Source: Aquarana catesbeiana (lineage: Eukaryota > Chordata > Amphibia > Anura > Ranidae). From it: DNA of 64,000 nucleotides. This document shows positions 21,861-34,400 of this stretch, one piece after another. The notes beneath the pieces were generated by a model. It made no database searches. It was not told where the DNA came from and saw nothing but the letters and a program-made list of their open reading frames with translations. The position numbers and the translations under genes were made by a program. Every line of letters starts with the position of its first letter. Position 1 is the first letter of the stretch. Location of the stretch: contig NC_133332.1 in NCBI RefSeq assembly GCF_042186555.1, positions 234,206,015 to 234,270,014 of the forward strand. The letters run 5' to 3'.

Positions 21861-22800
21861 TATGACGTGTGACGTCCTAGCCATGCCCCGCTATGTCCAG
21901 CTTCGGCCGTTGCAATAACAACGGTGCTAAATCAGCTAAAAGTAGTTGGATCTGTATGTGCGTTATAATTAATCGAAATTAGTCGATTAAAAAAAAATTG
22001 AACACGAAAATTGTAATCAGTAACAGCCCTAAAAAAAAAAAAAAAAAAATGGAGATCACTATAAAATAATTAAAAAAAAAAAACAACAGGAGATCTTGAT
22101 TCCAAAAAAAATTAAAAATGACTATAAAAACGAATTCTAAACATTATTATGGAGATCTGGCTTTAAAAACCAAAAACATTATTCAGAAGATCACGAGAAA
22201 TAATAAAGAAGTTTGTGGGAAGTCTGTGTGAATATGAGCAGCAAAACAACTTAATTCTTCTAGCATTATAAAGAAGAAGAGAATGCGCTGCATTGAAAGA
22301 TTTAAAAATTTGCAGTGTTTTACCAGACTGGGCGGCTCTGTCTTATACTTGATTCTGAGCTTGCGTGGGTTTTTGCGCATCGGAATTGCATACACACAAA
22401 CGGAATTTCCAATAGAAACGTTTTCAATCGGGAAAATTGAGAACATGCTCTCAATCTTTTGCTGGCGGAAATTCGGCCGGAAAAAGTCAGATGGAGCATA
22501 CACACGGTCGCATTTTCCGACTAAAAACTCTCATCGGTCTTTTGCTGGCCGAATTTCCAATCGTATGTAAGCAGCATTAGACTACAAAGGTCAGGTCACT
22601 GATCTCAGCCAATGCTGTCAGTCTGGCCCAGGGAACATGTCTACAAATGGTGAAAGCAGAAGGATAATCTCATCAGCGTCCTGCTGAACTTCATTATCCA
22701 ATTAAAGGCTCGGGCCCTGAACTAGGCTGCATTACTTAACTGCATTATGATCTGAAAGTTGTCCAGCCCTGGCTAGTAGGGGTGCCTAGATCACAGAGTT

Positions 22801-23055
22801 AGGCCTGATTCACATCTATGCAATTTTAGTGCTTTTTGCATTTTGCAGATTTGCACTACAGAACATGTTCCATAAGAAACCATGTTAAATGGACTGTAGT
22901 GCAAATCTGGAAATGCAAAATGCACTAAAAATGCTTTTTGCGTTTTGCAGATTTGCACTACAGAACGTGTTCAATAGGAAACCATGGTAAATGGACTGTA
23001 GTGCAAATCTGGAAATGCAAAAAGCACTAAAAATGCATAGGTGTGAATCCAGCCT
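22801..23055. mobile_element. miniature element with AGGCYTGATTCACA ends
   Basis: Starts AGGCCTGATTCACATC and ends GTGTGAATCCAGCCT, an imperfect terminal inverted repeat. The interior is two tandem copies of a hairpin built from GCAGATTTGCACTACAGAAC and its complement. It is separated by one base from the next element, which has similar ends. Confidence 0.65.
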
Positions 23056-23056
23056 T

Positions 23057-23426
23057 AGGCTCGATTCACATCTCTGCATGTTGCTTTTCAGTTTTTCTGC
23101 AGTGCTTTTTGTGGTGCTTGCTGCGTTTTTGAACATGTGTTTTGCGTTTTTCTTTCTTCTTTTTACAGCGTTTTTTCATACTGTATACAGTGTTAAAAGA
23201 AAAAAAAAAAAACGCAAAACGCGGCAAAAACGCAGTACTTGCGTTTTTGGATGCGGGTCCATTGAATTCTATTACATGCAAAACGCTGCATTTTGCATGA
23301 AAAAAAGTCCCCGACCCTTTCCAAAAACGCAGAGGCACAAAAATGCATTGATGTGAACATGTTCCATAGGAACCCATGTTAAAAAATTCCCATGCATCAA
23401 AAAACGCATTAGTGTGAATAGAGCCT
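23057..23426. mobile_element. miniature element, same end type as its neighbour
   Basis: Starts AGGCTCGATTCACATC and ends AGTGTGAATAGAGCCT. The interior is rich in GCGTTTTT and AAAACGC words arranged as an imperfect hairpin. Related ends occur at 25785-26087 and 61706-62080. Non-coding. Confidence 0.65.
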
Positions 23427-23429
23427 TAG

Positions 23430-24699
23430 AACCAATCAGCAGGCAGTTTTTATAATGTGTTTTAGCTATTAGACTGGAGGAGGAGGAGAGATAGAGATAG
23501 AGATAGACTAATATAAAAGCAGAAAAAAAACTGTATAACATAAATTAACAAAAATTTGATTTGCTTGTTTGTCCAAAGAAATATACACACGACATATTAA
23601 ACATAGAAGAATACATATAAATTCAATGCTGGGGCAAGGTAACCTGGCACCCAACGCAAAGATGCCAAACTATGCCCCTGTTATGGAGAAAAGAAAGAAA
23701 ATCCCATATTTTTGGATGTCCTCAAAATGGGAATACAAGGGAAATCTTGCAAAGGGGACACTAATTCTGGTGGCAGTCAGAGATTCCCTCACTTTGGATG
23801 AATTTTTTTGGTTTGTTTCTTGTTTTGGTTATGGGACAGGAAGTGAAGGTAAATGTTCCCAATGGGACAGAAGTGGCAAAAAAATAAAATAACAAAATAA
23901 AATAAAAATAAGGTTTTATAACCCACCTTTCATTATCCATAATGAAAAAAAAGTTTTCCCTTTGTTATACTTGAATCATATATGCCCCACCCCATATAAA
24001 GGAACTGAAGAGAGGAGCACTAGGAACACAGGCTGACAAGTTAGTAGAGTGAATGTAGCCGCCTAGGAAGCAAGTATGTTTAGCGCATGATTACCAGGTG
24101 AAACTAAAACAAAAACAGCCTAAAAAAGAAAACTAATGCAGCCACCACACCTAAGGACTAGTCAGCCTGTGTTCCTGCAATAGATTTTGGCTTTTTTCAG
24201 ATAAGCTTTAAAACCGAGTCAGAAATGGCAGCTCTCATATTGGTACCCTGGCAGTTTTCCTTTAAGGGCTTGTTAATGGCAGAAAGCATGTGCTATTTTT
24301 TGTGGGCTCACAGGCTGTAATAAAAATCTGACAGGAGTTTTGAAGACTAATTAAACTTTCAGTTTAAATCAGCCGAATGTATTCTAGGTGTAGGCAAGTC
24401 CCAAGTCCCCTTTTGTCTAATGAGAACCCAGAGTTAGGGATAACTGACATCCCACTGGGTCAAAGCTTGAAGTTTCCAATCAGCAGGTAACAAGATTGTT
24501 GCTGATTGCAGAGCTATAGGTCTGACTCAGCAGGGGCATGCCAAACCTCTGCAGAGTGATCACCGCTTCCACCCAGAGATAAGATTCTGTGCAGCATGCT
24601 GGTAGGGGACAGGCTTTCTAAGCAGACTGATTGCTTTTTAAAGAAAACAAACTGTAAAGACAAACTATTATTATACAGGATTTATTATTGTGCAGGATT
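23430..24699. other. intergenic; frog-type dispersed repeat fragments
   Basis: No gene. A block around 23820-23880 (GGGACAGGAAGTGAAGGTAA, then CCCAATGGGACAG) resembles blocks at 31205-31250 and 61365-61500 and may be an old dispersed repeat. A GAGATAGAGATAGA microsatellite lies at 23484-23506. Confidence 0.35.
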
Positions 24700-24701
24700 T
24701 A

Positions 24702-25195
24702 CCGTATTTATCGGTGTATAACACGCACCTCAAGTTTAGGAGGGAATTTTAAGGAAAAAACTTTTAGGAGTAAAGTTTAAGGAAGAAAAACTTACATTAA
24801 AATGCCCATCAATGCAGCGTTATCGGTGTCCATCTGCAGCCTTGTCAGTGTAGCCTTGCCTCAGTGTCCATTGCAGCCTTTTCAGTGCAGCTTTGCCCCA
24901 GTGCAGCCTTTTCAGTGCAGCTTTGCCACAGTGCAGCCATGTCAGTGCAGCCATGTGAGTGCAGCTTTGCCCCAGTGCAGCCTTGCCCCAGTGCTCGCCG
25001 CGATCCCTGCTGACATACACAGTCCCTGCAGTCTCGGCGCTATATTTGAATTTACACACGACTGTGTATATCGGCGAAAGCCGCGATCGCTCCGATCAGA
25101 ACAAAGAGTGACGAGGATCGGCCTATAACACGCACCCACAATTTTCCCCTAATTTTCAGGGGAAAAAAGTGCGTGTTATATGCCGATAAATACGG
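24702..25195. mobile_element. TA-flanked miniature element inside an L2 tail
   Basis: The ends CCGTATTTATCGGTGTATAA and TTATATGCCGATAAATACGG are near-perfect inverted repeats flanked by TA (24700-24701 and 25196-25197), pointing to a Tc1/mariner-like target. The interior has a tandem repeat of CAGTGCAGCCTTTTCAGTG type (24835-24990). The sequence to the left (TTATTATACAGGATTTATTA) and to the right (TATAGCGCCAACAG) together reconstitute an L2 LINE tail, which gives the empty site. Confidence 0.75.
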
Positions 25196-25794
25196 TATAT
25201 AGCGCCAACAGTTTGCACAGCACTTTACAACATGAGGGCAGACAGTACACTTACAATACAAAATCAATATAGGAGGAATCAGAGGGCCCTGCTCGTTAGA
25301 GCTTACAATCTAGAAGGGAGGATCAAGTGGAAACAAAATGTAATAACTGTAGGAGGAACGAAAAGAACGGAGTAGGTTGGTATTTAGAGACTAGGCTAGT
25401 GATGTAGCTGGGGGCGAAATTGTGGATGGCTTTGTAAGTAGTTGTTAGTATTTTGAATTTAATTTGTTGGATGAGCGGAAGCCAGTGGAGGGATTGACAG
25501 AGAGGGGTAGCAGACACAGAGCGATTGGTAAGGTGGATGAGTCTGGCAGCAGCATTCATAATGGATTGAAGAGGGGATTAGTCTATGCAGAGGTAAGCCA
25601 ATGAGAAGGGAGTTGCAGTAGTCGAGGCGAGAGATGACCAGGGAGTGAATTAAGAGCTTTGTTGTGTCATTGGTTAGAAAGGGGCGTATTTTGGAGATGT
25701 TGCGGAGGTTGAGGCAACAAGATTTGGACAGTGATTGGACGTGGTGCTTAAATGAGAGTTCAGAGCCCAGGACTACACCTAGACACAAATTCAC
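25196..25794 (-). pseudogene. L2/CR1-type LINE, RT C-terminal region and 3' end
   Basis: The minus strand encodes LGVVLGSELSFKHHVQSL, then LRNISKIRPFLTNDTTKLLIHSLV, then SRLDYCNSLLIGLP, the signature end of L2/CR1 reverse transcriptases. After a frameshift near 25560, NAAARLIHLTNRSV and LHWLPLIQQIKFKILTTTYKAIH continue the usual tail. The 3' end at low coordinates (GCGCCAACAGTTTGC) is the L2-type terminus. It is strongly 5'-truncated. The same 3' segment recurs in intron 1 of the lipocalin gene (30431-30575). Confidence 0.85.
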
Positions 25795-26087
25795 ACTAGT
25801 CTAATGTGCGAACAGACAAAAAATTGTGACATTTTGTGCACATTCAGAAAAACACGTCGTCATTGCAGTGGCATTTATTGCTAATGGCAAATGTGCCAAG
25901 CGCAGGAAAAGGCATGATTTAAAAACCGCCCTAGGCTCAAAACTCAAAAAAGAGCTTCTTTCTGTGTTTGTCACATGTAAGGCAGCCCATTGAAATAAAT
26001 GGGCCGCCCTATGCGCAAAGCATTACAACACACAAATGCACATATGTGCAACACCTGACTTTGCACTACACAATGTGAATGGAGGCT
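25785..26087. mobile_element. miniature element, left end eroded
   Basis: The right end CAATGTGAATGGAGGCT matches the AGGCT-x-x-ATTCACA ends of the elements at 22801, 23057 and 61706, while the left side keeps only AATTCACACTAG. Non-coding interior with GCAAATG and GCGCA words. Confidence 0.5.
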
Positions 26088-26191
26088 AATATTTTGCAGA
26101 CCTTTTGTTTTGATTCACTCGAAATGTATTTAGCTGATATCAATTAATAATTCTCTTCTGGGATCCCCTGCCATTGCACCTTCCTTTCTCT

Positions 26192-26994
26192 GAGTGCCCC
26201 CATAGCAAGTGGCTTGCTATGGGGGCACTCATAGGGCTTGCACCCAAGCCACGCTGTGTGTGTGTCCATTGACACACACAGCGTGGCTTGGCTCTGTCCC
26301 CCCCCCCCACTCTTGTAATTTACAGCAGCAGGAGCCAATGGCTCTTTTTGATGCTTTGATCTCCACTGAGGAGAGAGAAAACCAAGAGAGCTGCTGCTCA
26401 TGCACATCATTGGATCAAGATCGGGCGCAGGTAAGTATAATGGGGGCTGTTGGAGGGGGAGCTGCACACAGGTTTTTATTTAGCTTAATGCAGAGAATGC
26501 ATTAAAGTGACTGTAAAGTCACGTATTTTTTTCTGTAAAAATAAAAAACATGTTATACTTACCTGCCCTGTGCAGTGGTTTTGCACAGAGCAGTCCAGAT
26601 CCTCATCTTCTCGGGTCCCTCTTTGGCTCTTTTGGTTCCTCCCTCCTGTTGAGTGCCCCCACAGCAAACATCATGCTATAGGGGCAACGGAGCCAAGCTG
26701 CAGCTCCGTGTGTCCATTCAGACACGGAGCCCTGGTTCGGTCCCACCCCCTCTCTCTCCTGATTGGTTAACTGACTTTGATTGACAGCAGTGGGAGCCAA
26801 TAACTGCAGTGTCTCAGCCAATCGGGAGGGAGAGTTACGGACGGCTGAGGCACTCGTGGAGATCGCTAGATAGAGATGGGGCTCAGGTAAGTATTAGGGG
26901 TGTTGGGTGGCTGCTGCACACAGAAGGCTTTTTATCTTAATGCATAGAATGCATTAAGATAAAAAAACCTTCTGCCTTTACAATCACTTTAAGG
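26192..26994. repeat. two related repeat units with internal hairpins
   Basis: Unit 1 (about 26192-26515) and unit 2 (about 26652-26994) both run GTGCCCCCAYAGCAA, a short inverted repeat around a CACACACAGCGTGGC-like stem, a GGAGCCAATRGC-like block, CAGGTAAGTAT, GCTGCACACAG, and a terminal hairpin of GCATAGAATGCATTAA followed by TACAATCACTTTAA. Non-coding; a dispersed frog repeat in my judgement. Confidence 0.55.
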
Positions 26995-27398
26995 TAATAA
27001 AACCCTCAGCTTTTAGAACCACTTTAACCTTGGCTATTTGTTTAAATTGGGCCTTCAGGCTATCTTTTTTTTCTGGAACGTCTTTTGGATGACACGCGTC
27101 CTGCGATTTTGCCATGTGGCAAAATCGCTCTGCGATTCGGGTGCCATAGAAAAATAATGACATCGCAAATGTGTTCTTCCGCGATTGTGGAATCGTGGGC
27201 AGAAACGTGGTGATTCCAATCACTTTGGTGTCAATGGAACCTTACTACTGACAGGCTGGGAGAGGGGTTTATGACAGATGAGAGCTACAGGGTCTCTTCT
27301 GTCATATTAACCCTACCTATCTGCATTAATGATTCCACACTATATCCAAAACTCAACAAAAGGTTTTGGCTTTAGACACACTTTCATTTAACATCTAA

Positions 27399-27812
27399 TG
27401 CCCCGTACACACGGTCGGATTTTCTGATGGAAAATGTGTGATAGGACCTTGTTGTCGGAAATTTCGACCATGTGTAGGCTCCATCACACATTTTCCATTG
27501 GATTTTCCGAGACACAAAGTTTGAGAGCAGGCTAAAAAATTTTCTGACAACAAAATCCGTTGTCGGAATTTCCGACGCACAAAGTGCCACGCATGCTCAG
27601 AATAAATTAAGAGACGAAAGCTATTAGCTACTGCCCCGTTTATAGTCCCGACGTACGTGTTTTACGTCACCGCGTTCAGAATGATTGGATTTTCCGACAA
27701 CTTTATGTGACCGTGTGTATGCAAGACAAGTTTGAGCCAATATCCGTCGGAAAAAATCCTAGGATTTTGTTGTCGGAATGTCCGATCAATGTCCGACCAT
27801 GTGTACGGGGCA
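27399..27812. mobile_element. Harbinger-like miniature element
   Basis: The ends TGCCCCGTACACACGGTCGG and the near complement CCGACCATGTGTACGGGGCA match in style the termini at 9599 and 10983. The interior repeats GTCGGAAATTTCCGAC-type words. The flanks are TAA at left and TTA at right, so the target triplet is not an exact direct repeat. Length 414 bp, non-coding. Confidence 0.7.
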
Positions 27813-28341
27813 TTAGAGTTAGAACACTCTAATCTTGCTTCATTAGTGATAGGCATGCTTAGAAGTTAAACACCCACGCTTTAATACCTGCATTAAATGG
27901 GAGTGCAAGGTTTGCAGAATAAGACACAATCCTTTCCTTCATTATTCACATACCTTGCCCAGTAAGGGCTCCACTATACATACAAGGATCTAATTTTGTT
28001 CTGTGATTATTGAATCATGTTCAAAGAGCATTACAACAAAAGGCAGCGGCTGGAGGCTCCGGCGTCCCGGACATTGCAGTGCCCCCAGGCACAGTCACAT
28101 CGGTTGTTTACAGAAATCACAACGTATGGGGATTCTACGCCTTCTCTGTCAATGTGATGCACAGCAGGAGGAGGGCAGAAAAACTGATGACACTATTACC
28201 CCTCTCCATCTCCCCATCCCAGCTTCCTCCCCTGATCACTGGGTACATTCCATAACATTCTCCTCAGGGGGCTGGTGTTCAGACTTGCCAGCACTAGTCC
28301 CTGTGGTCATGTGGCATGCTCCCAGTTGTGGGCTTGTCCAG
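27813..28341 (+). other. upstream region of the lipocalin gene
   Basis: Non-repetitive DNA between the miniature element and the core promoter. I see no additional exon. It is the natural place for proximal regulatory sites, but I assign none. Confidence 0.4.
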
Positions 28342-28356
28342 CCAATCTGTATAAAA
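28342..28356 (+). promoter_or_regulatory. CCAAT and TATA box of the PTGDS-like gene
   Basis: CCAAT at 28342-28346 and TATAAAA at 28350-28356, 74 bp before the start codon. With the usual 25-30 bp spacing, transcription would start near 28380 and give a 5' UTR of about 50 nt. The CCAAT is unusually close to the TATA box and may be incidental. Confidence 0.6.
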
Positions 28357-28429
28357 TTCACAGCAGCCCTGCAACCTTGTTACTAACACCAGAGGAGACA
28401 GCAGAAGCCTTTCAGACCAATCCAGGACC

Positions 28430-31400
28430 ATGAAGGGACTCGTACTCAGCTTAGCCCTCGCCACTCTGTATGTCCTGTATGTACAGGCTGACGTTCCCCT
28501 CCAGCCGGACTTCCAAGAGGACAAAGTAAGTGCCACAATTTACCATCACATATACCCAGACCAGCTGCAACATCCTTGAAGGGTCGCTCCACCCAAAACT
28601 GATCATTTAGGTTTGTACTGAGCCAGGTGAGGTGACTCATCTCATATCTGTTGGGAACTATAGTGGTTAAATTTCCCTCATGGAGTTCCTGGCTCTGCCT
28701 GCTAGCCCTTGACATCCCTCTTCTGTGTCCATGCAGACACCAAAAGCATACAGAGCTTCCAAAAGTCCAACCAGTCCCCAACGCTTAAAGTTAATGCTTT
28801 GTATTGAGGCTTACTCCTCTTATTGCAGCAAAATATCTCAATCTTCCTATGCAGTGTCTGTTATATTATATTAAAGGTTAACTCCATCCAAAAGTAAAAT
28901 TGCAGTTTTTAGTGGGGAACAGTGGTCTCAAACTGCAGTGGCAAAATTATGTCATAGTCATTTGTGTCTCTGATAATAAAAGGTGTCACTTTCTCAAAGT
29001 TAGAATTGCCAATTATGTATTATTTACTAAAGTCATTCTAGCAGGGGAAGGTGATACTAGCAATTATGTTGGTAATGTTTGTAGCTGGTGGATGGTAGTG
29101 GAAATCTGGCAGGGATATCGTGAGCATGCAGAGATATAAGTTTAGTTCTGGGTCGATTGTCAACAAGGTGAGACACCTTTGTGTTGGCAAAAGCAGGTGA
29201 ACTGGGCTGGGGGCTCCAGTGTGGAGATCCATGTAAGAGAAACATATGATGGTGGTGAGTTATTCAACCTAGTAAACCAAAGTTCCAAAGTTCCAGTTCA
29301 GGTTGGACTGATCCTATAAAAGTTTGCAGCCCTTTTACTAAAATTACGGGCATAGAAATAGTTAAATCAGTTACACTACACCCCACCCAAGTTCACGTTG
29401 CTATAAAGTTCTCTCGTGCCCACCTCTGCTCTATCGCTGGGAAGTTGGGAGGTCTTCTTTGGCCCACAGGGTGTCTGGCATTTCTATGACATCTGTATAG
29501 TAACCAACATTTTTACAGGATACACTTACTTTTAAAAGTCAACAAAAGCCCCTACACACATACATGACTCCCCAATGGCCCTGGAACAATAAGTTAAAAT
29601 AAATACAGATCTCAGACTGCAACATGTCCCACTTCAAGCTTCTGTGGTTTAGTGATGTCTGGGTTGTGTTTGCAGCCTCTGGGACTGCAAACGAGGAGAG
29701 GAGATTGACAGTTTATGAACCCCCATACCTAGTACTTGCCCATGCACGGTGGTGCACACGTGCCTGCTATTGAGAGCCTGTAAACGTTGCCCAAATAGAG
29801 TTTGTGGCAGCATGCCGTTGGAAAAGCTATATCCTCCAGTCATAGGAAGTGTTATTATTATTATACAGGATTTGGGGTTCCTAGCACTAAGTGGCCCCGA
29901 GATACGAGAATGACATTTTGTGACCCGAATTGGGGCCCCATATCTCAGGGCCACTTAGTGCTAGGAACTCCAAATTTGGATATTTTATAGTGTTAGTTCA
30001 ACTGTGTTAACACACCAAATTTGGGGTTCCTAGTTCTAAGTGGCCCCAAGATATGGGGCCCCAAAGTCGGGTCACAAAATGTCAAGCACTTCTGCAGCAG
30101 AGAATGACATTTTGTGACCCGACTTTGGGGCCCCATATCTCAGGGTTCCTAGCTCCAAGTGGCCCCGAGATATGTGGCCCCAAAGTCGGGTTGTAAAAAA
30201 CACTTATAAAACGCAAACGCATTTGGCGTCTGAAACATGGAAAACGTTTGCGTCCGAACCAATTTTTTTGCTTCTGGAAAAACGAGGTTAAACGCAACTG
30301 CCTAAAAATACCAAAAAAACGAGACTGTGTACATGGACACATAGGATAACATTGAATGGGTTCAGGGGCAGTTGAAAAAAGTGTCCAACTGCCTCTGAAC
30401 ACGAGTTTAACAGCGTCTCGTGTGCATGAGGCCTAATACACTAGGAATCAGAGGACCCTGCTCGTTAGAACTTTCAATCTAATAGGGAGGGTCAAGAGAT
30501 ACAAGAGGCAATAACTATAGGGGATGTGCTGATGGAGAACATAAATGTACAGTTGTTAGGTAGGGGTCAGATAGGCTCTTCTAAAGCGATTCTCTGAAGT
30601 GTTCCCTGAGCTACCATCCTCTGACAGGTGTGTTGGCCAATCAGGGGGCGGAAGCAAACTGCACACTTTCTATCGGGGTAATGTCTGAGGCCTATATAGA
30701 ATAAAGCACATTTGCCCTCCATCCCCTTAATGTGACTAGGACAGCTGGGAGGGCATTCAAATGTGGTGAGAGGTCATATGGCCCACCTACACCTATGGAT
30801 GCAGCAACCTTTGCCCACCCTTCAATACAAGGAACTGTCCTTGGAATTTATGGATGGTTGGCAACAGGACATGTAGATTACACATATAGGATTTATGAAG
30901 GTTATACAACTGTTGGTCACCAAACTTAAAGAACTCAGAAAATCACAGAATAAAGGGGCCCAGAGGTCCCAAAACTAAATATCAGCCTTGAAGAGAAACT
31001 AAAAGCCTAACTCCAGCCAAAACATTTTAAATAGAGCATGGAAGGGTTAGAGTGCCTGTCAAGCATATTTCCCCTTACCCCACTATCAGAAAAGGTAATA
31101 ATCTCTCCAATTAGAACACAGAAAAAACAATTTCAGTAGAGTGAGAAAGAGTTTGAACTTCTGATAATGTTTCATGCCTTTTGACAAACAAACCCAAATT
31201 ACTTTTCACAAAGAGCGGAGGGAAAAATCTTCCCAATGGGGCCAAAAACTTGGCTTGGGTAGACTTGAAGCAAATATGGAACATCCCTCAAAATCAGGGA
31301 TCTGATTGTTTTCTCTAGGCTGCTACCCAATGATTGCTCTAGGCTGCTACCCAATTATTGCACTAATCTTCTTTGCCCTGCTACTGGTCAGTTAGCCCAT

Positions 31401-34400
31401 GTCTTTTTGCTTTCTTTTGGCTGTAGATTGTTGGAAAATGGTATGGCATCGGACTGGCCTCCAATTCTGGCTGGTTCAAGGCTAAGAAGCAGTTGTTGAA
31501 GATGTGCACCACTGTTATTACCCCCACTGCTGATGGGAATCTCGATGTTGTGGCCACCTATCCTAAGTAAGTGAACCAATCTGTTGATCAAGGAAGGAGG
31601 GGTTGTACTTGCACAGAAATTAAAAGTTCCCTTTAACAATATTCCCTTTTGTCAGTCACAATATTAACCGGTAAATCTATGGGAGAATAAGATGATATCT
31701 TTCAAAGAAGCTTGTAATGGAAAAAAAAAAGAAAAAAGGGGGGACATTGTTGCTGACCTCGCTCTAAAAAACATTAGCTCTCTAGCTTTCTCAATTGCTG
31801 ACCTGAAACAAGAATGCAGCAGGTGAGGACAGAACACCCGCTCCCTGTACATGTTCAAGGTGTGGCGTCTCAGAAAACTTTGAAACAAGAGGATCCACCA
31901 GGCAAATAGCATTTTCAGAAGGCGGTGCAGCAGTCCCTGTATTTCTCTAATGCTCGGTTTCCTTTGAGATATCCATAAAAAGTTTACTAGTCTAAACCTG
32001 ATGCCATGTACACCATATGTAGGCGGACAACTGAAACAGTTGACTTTTGAAGGAATGAAATCACAATGACCAAGACAGCTGCAAAGATGAATCACATTCT
32101 GCTGATTGCCAGTTAATAGTTTGCATAGGCTTTAATAAAAGCAGACTATCACCACTTTAATAGGTGAGTTTTTTTAAGCACCGTGAAGTAACAGAGATTC
32201 AAATGGGTCAAATACATTCTGTTCATACAGTAAAAAGAATAACACATCGATACAGATATAAAATCACAGACAAATGAATTCTGATTGGTTGTGTTGATGA
32301 ATGCACTTTTGCCTTTTTCTTTTGCTTATTGAACAACTAGTAGCCTGTGGAGATTACCATTTCACACCAAATCGTGTTTGGTTCTGTTCCAGGCAAGACC
32401 GATGTGAAAAGAAGAGCATGACCTACATCAAAACTGAACAGCCTGGCCGTTTCCTGTCCAAGAGTCCACGTAAGTCAATGCCACAGATGCCAAATTATCC
32501 ATTATAATGAAAAGGGATACCTACTTTGTACAGTATTGGACATCTGCTTTGCTGCATGCAAACAAAATACTTAAACTTCTGTTCTCTCTAAGGTTATGGC
32601 AGTGATCACATCATCTCAGTGATGGAGAGCAACTATGATGAATACACCATGATGCACACTCTGAAGACCAAGGGCGGTGAGGTCAACACTGTTGTATCTC
32701 TGTTTGGTAAGTGCTTATTCACATCTAAAAGTGAACCAGTGCTTAGATCGTGCAAAGCAACAGGTTCACTTAGCTGCCCAACCCCCTGTTGCTTATACTC
32801 ACTTTGTGGTTTTGCTTGCCAGTTGTTTACCAGGGAGAATGAAAATGCCCTGTGCAGGCAAGCTTTAAGTCGATCTTGCAAGGCTAAGAAACCCCAACCC
32901 ACTTGTGACATCACTCGAGTTTGGACATTGGCTGCTCAAACACCCAATGCTGTACTGTGGTAATGAAAAGAAGCTAGTCACATGATCACCAATTCCCAGA
33001 AGTACAAGTATTTAGCTTTTCTTTGGCAGGCAATTTGATGGGTGGGAGAAAGAAGAGGAGGCGAGTAAAGGTGGGAGGTAGGGGGCAGGAAATCAATGGA
33101 ACAAGTTGCTTTTAAAAGAAATATATACTTTTTTTAATATGTCTTCTTTTATTATGTTCACTACTAACAATTATATTAATAGGTTATAGATGCATTTAAT
33201 TCAAGAAAAACTAAAATACCAAAGACTTGAATTGTAATCCATGACAAAAATGACAACCCCCTTGCAGAGATGACTAGACAGATGGCAGACACTTCTAAAG
33301 ACACACAGGCAGTTCTGGGCCATCTTATTAGAAAGCACAACATTCTTTTTTACAAAATTAAAGTCATGGATGTACCCAAATGTATTTATTTGTTCAATGA
33401 AGATTATATTCCAGTAGTTTAAAACATAGCATAAGACATCATTTTACAAACTTCAAAACTAAATGGCAAAAACCAAATGACATTAACCAAAAACCATTAT
33501 TGTTTCTCTGCAAAGAGGATTTCTTTTTATTTTATTCAAAAGGAGAAGTACTGTAGAGCTACTAAGGAAAAGTGGGGGGGGGGGGGGGGGTGCGCCTTTC
33601 CTCCAATCAGCTGTCATACAGTGTATACCATTTATCCACTCCTACTGCTGAATGTGGAAGTGAAAAATTCTAACGTGAGATTAGAATTCTAAAAAATATA
33701 GCAAGCTGAAGACAGCAGATATACATGTAAAACTTATGCAGGGAGATTTGTTTAATCTCTGTGTATCATCTGAGACTGTTCACTTCACTGGGTATATGTG
33801 AGGGTTTACATCCACTTTAACACATCTCTGCTATTTTGAAGGGGTGTAGGGATGAGAAGACTGCAGATAAATAAAACCTATGTAGCTAGATTTGTTTTAT
33901 CTCTGTATCATCTGGGGCTGTTCACTTCACTGGTTATCTGAGGGTTTACATCCACTTTAAAGTTACAATAAACAATATCCTTCTCCAAAAATAACTCATA
34001 CATATTCACTACTTAATGGCCCTCTAATCTACTTCCTTGAAATGGCTTATTATTGTGTTTTTTTGCCTCCTTGTAATGTCCTCAGTGAGCTTCCAAACCC
34101 CAAACCTCTTCCCCCCCCCACCCCTCACTTCTGTAAGTTTGGAACAAGTAGTGCAGATTAGTTGCGGTCGTGTGGACTGCTCTATGCACATTACAAGTCC
34201 CATAGCCCATCTCGGGGGTAAGCAAGAGAGGGTGGCTACATACCTAAGTACTGCACAGTTGGACCATGGAGAACAAATGTAGCCACCCCTAAAAGGAAGT
34301 GTGATCACAGCAAAAAAAAAGTGAATAAAGGTCCAAAAGGGTCATGTGTTCTTCCACTCACACTGGAACAGGAGAAAAACAGAAATTTCACTTGCAAGCA

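Larger units (their letters stand above)
21207..22031. mobile_element. 825-bp hAT-type miniature element
   Basis: The ends TAGGGCTGTGG and the complement of AACAGCCCTA form hAT-like termini. The flanks are A-runs on both sides, consistent with an 8-bp A target duplication but not diagnostic. The subterminal regions at both ends carry repeated ATTAATCG and GATCGATCAAAA motifs. Inside are a hairpin (21326-21550) and a 21-23-bp tandem repeat. No coding capacity. Confidence 0.7.
10983..22576. mobile_element. large PIF/Harbinger-type element with nested insertions
   Basis: The left end TGCCGTGTACACACGATCGG and the reverse complement of the right end (TGCTGCTTACATACGATTGG) agree at most positions, and TTA flanks both (10980-10982 and 22577-22579). 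Between them are a MADF gene on the plus strand, a spliced relic on the minus strand, and three later insertions: a hAT palindrome (11671-14525), an Ngaro retroelement (about 16211-19255) and a small hAT element (21207-22031). Removing these leaves about 5 kb. I did not recognise a DDE nuclease of the HARBI1 type, so transposase may be lost or too decayed to see. Treating both ends as one element is an inference; two overlapping elements remain possible. Confidence 0.55.
29851..30575 (-). mobile_element. L2 LINE 3' fragment interrupted by hairpin repeats (intron 1)
   Basis: TTATTATTATTATACAGGATT at 29851-29871 is an L2 tail, and AGGAATCAGAGGACCCTGCTCG at 30439-30460 onward is the L2 3' region seen at 25275. 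About 560 bp of unrelated sequence lies between them, in intron 1 of the lipocalin gene. The first half of this is the hairpin cluster described separately. Confidence 0.65.

Noticed and set aside
23569..23892. 107-codon plus-strand frame
   Set aside because: It overlaps a dispersed repeat-like block, has no domain, and ends in A-rich sequence.
26144..26821. Open frames of 60-107 codons on both strands
   Set aside because: They cover the duplicated hairpin repeat and have no conserved domain or splice structure.
27396..27815. Exact TTA target duplication for the miniature element
   Set aside because: Left flank is TAA and right flank TTA, which are complementary rather than direct repeats.
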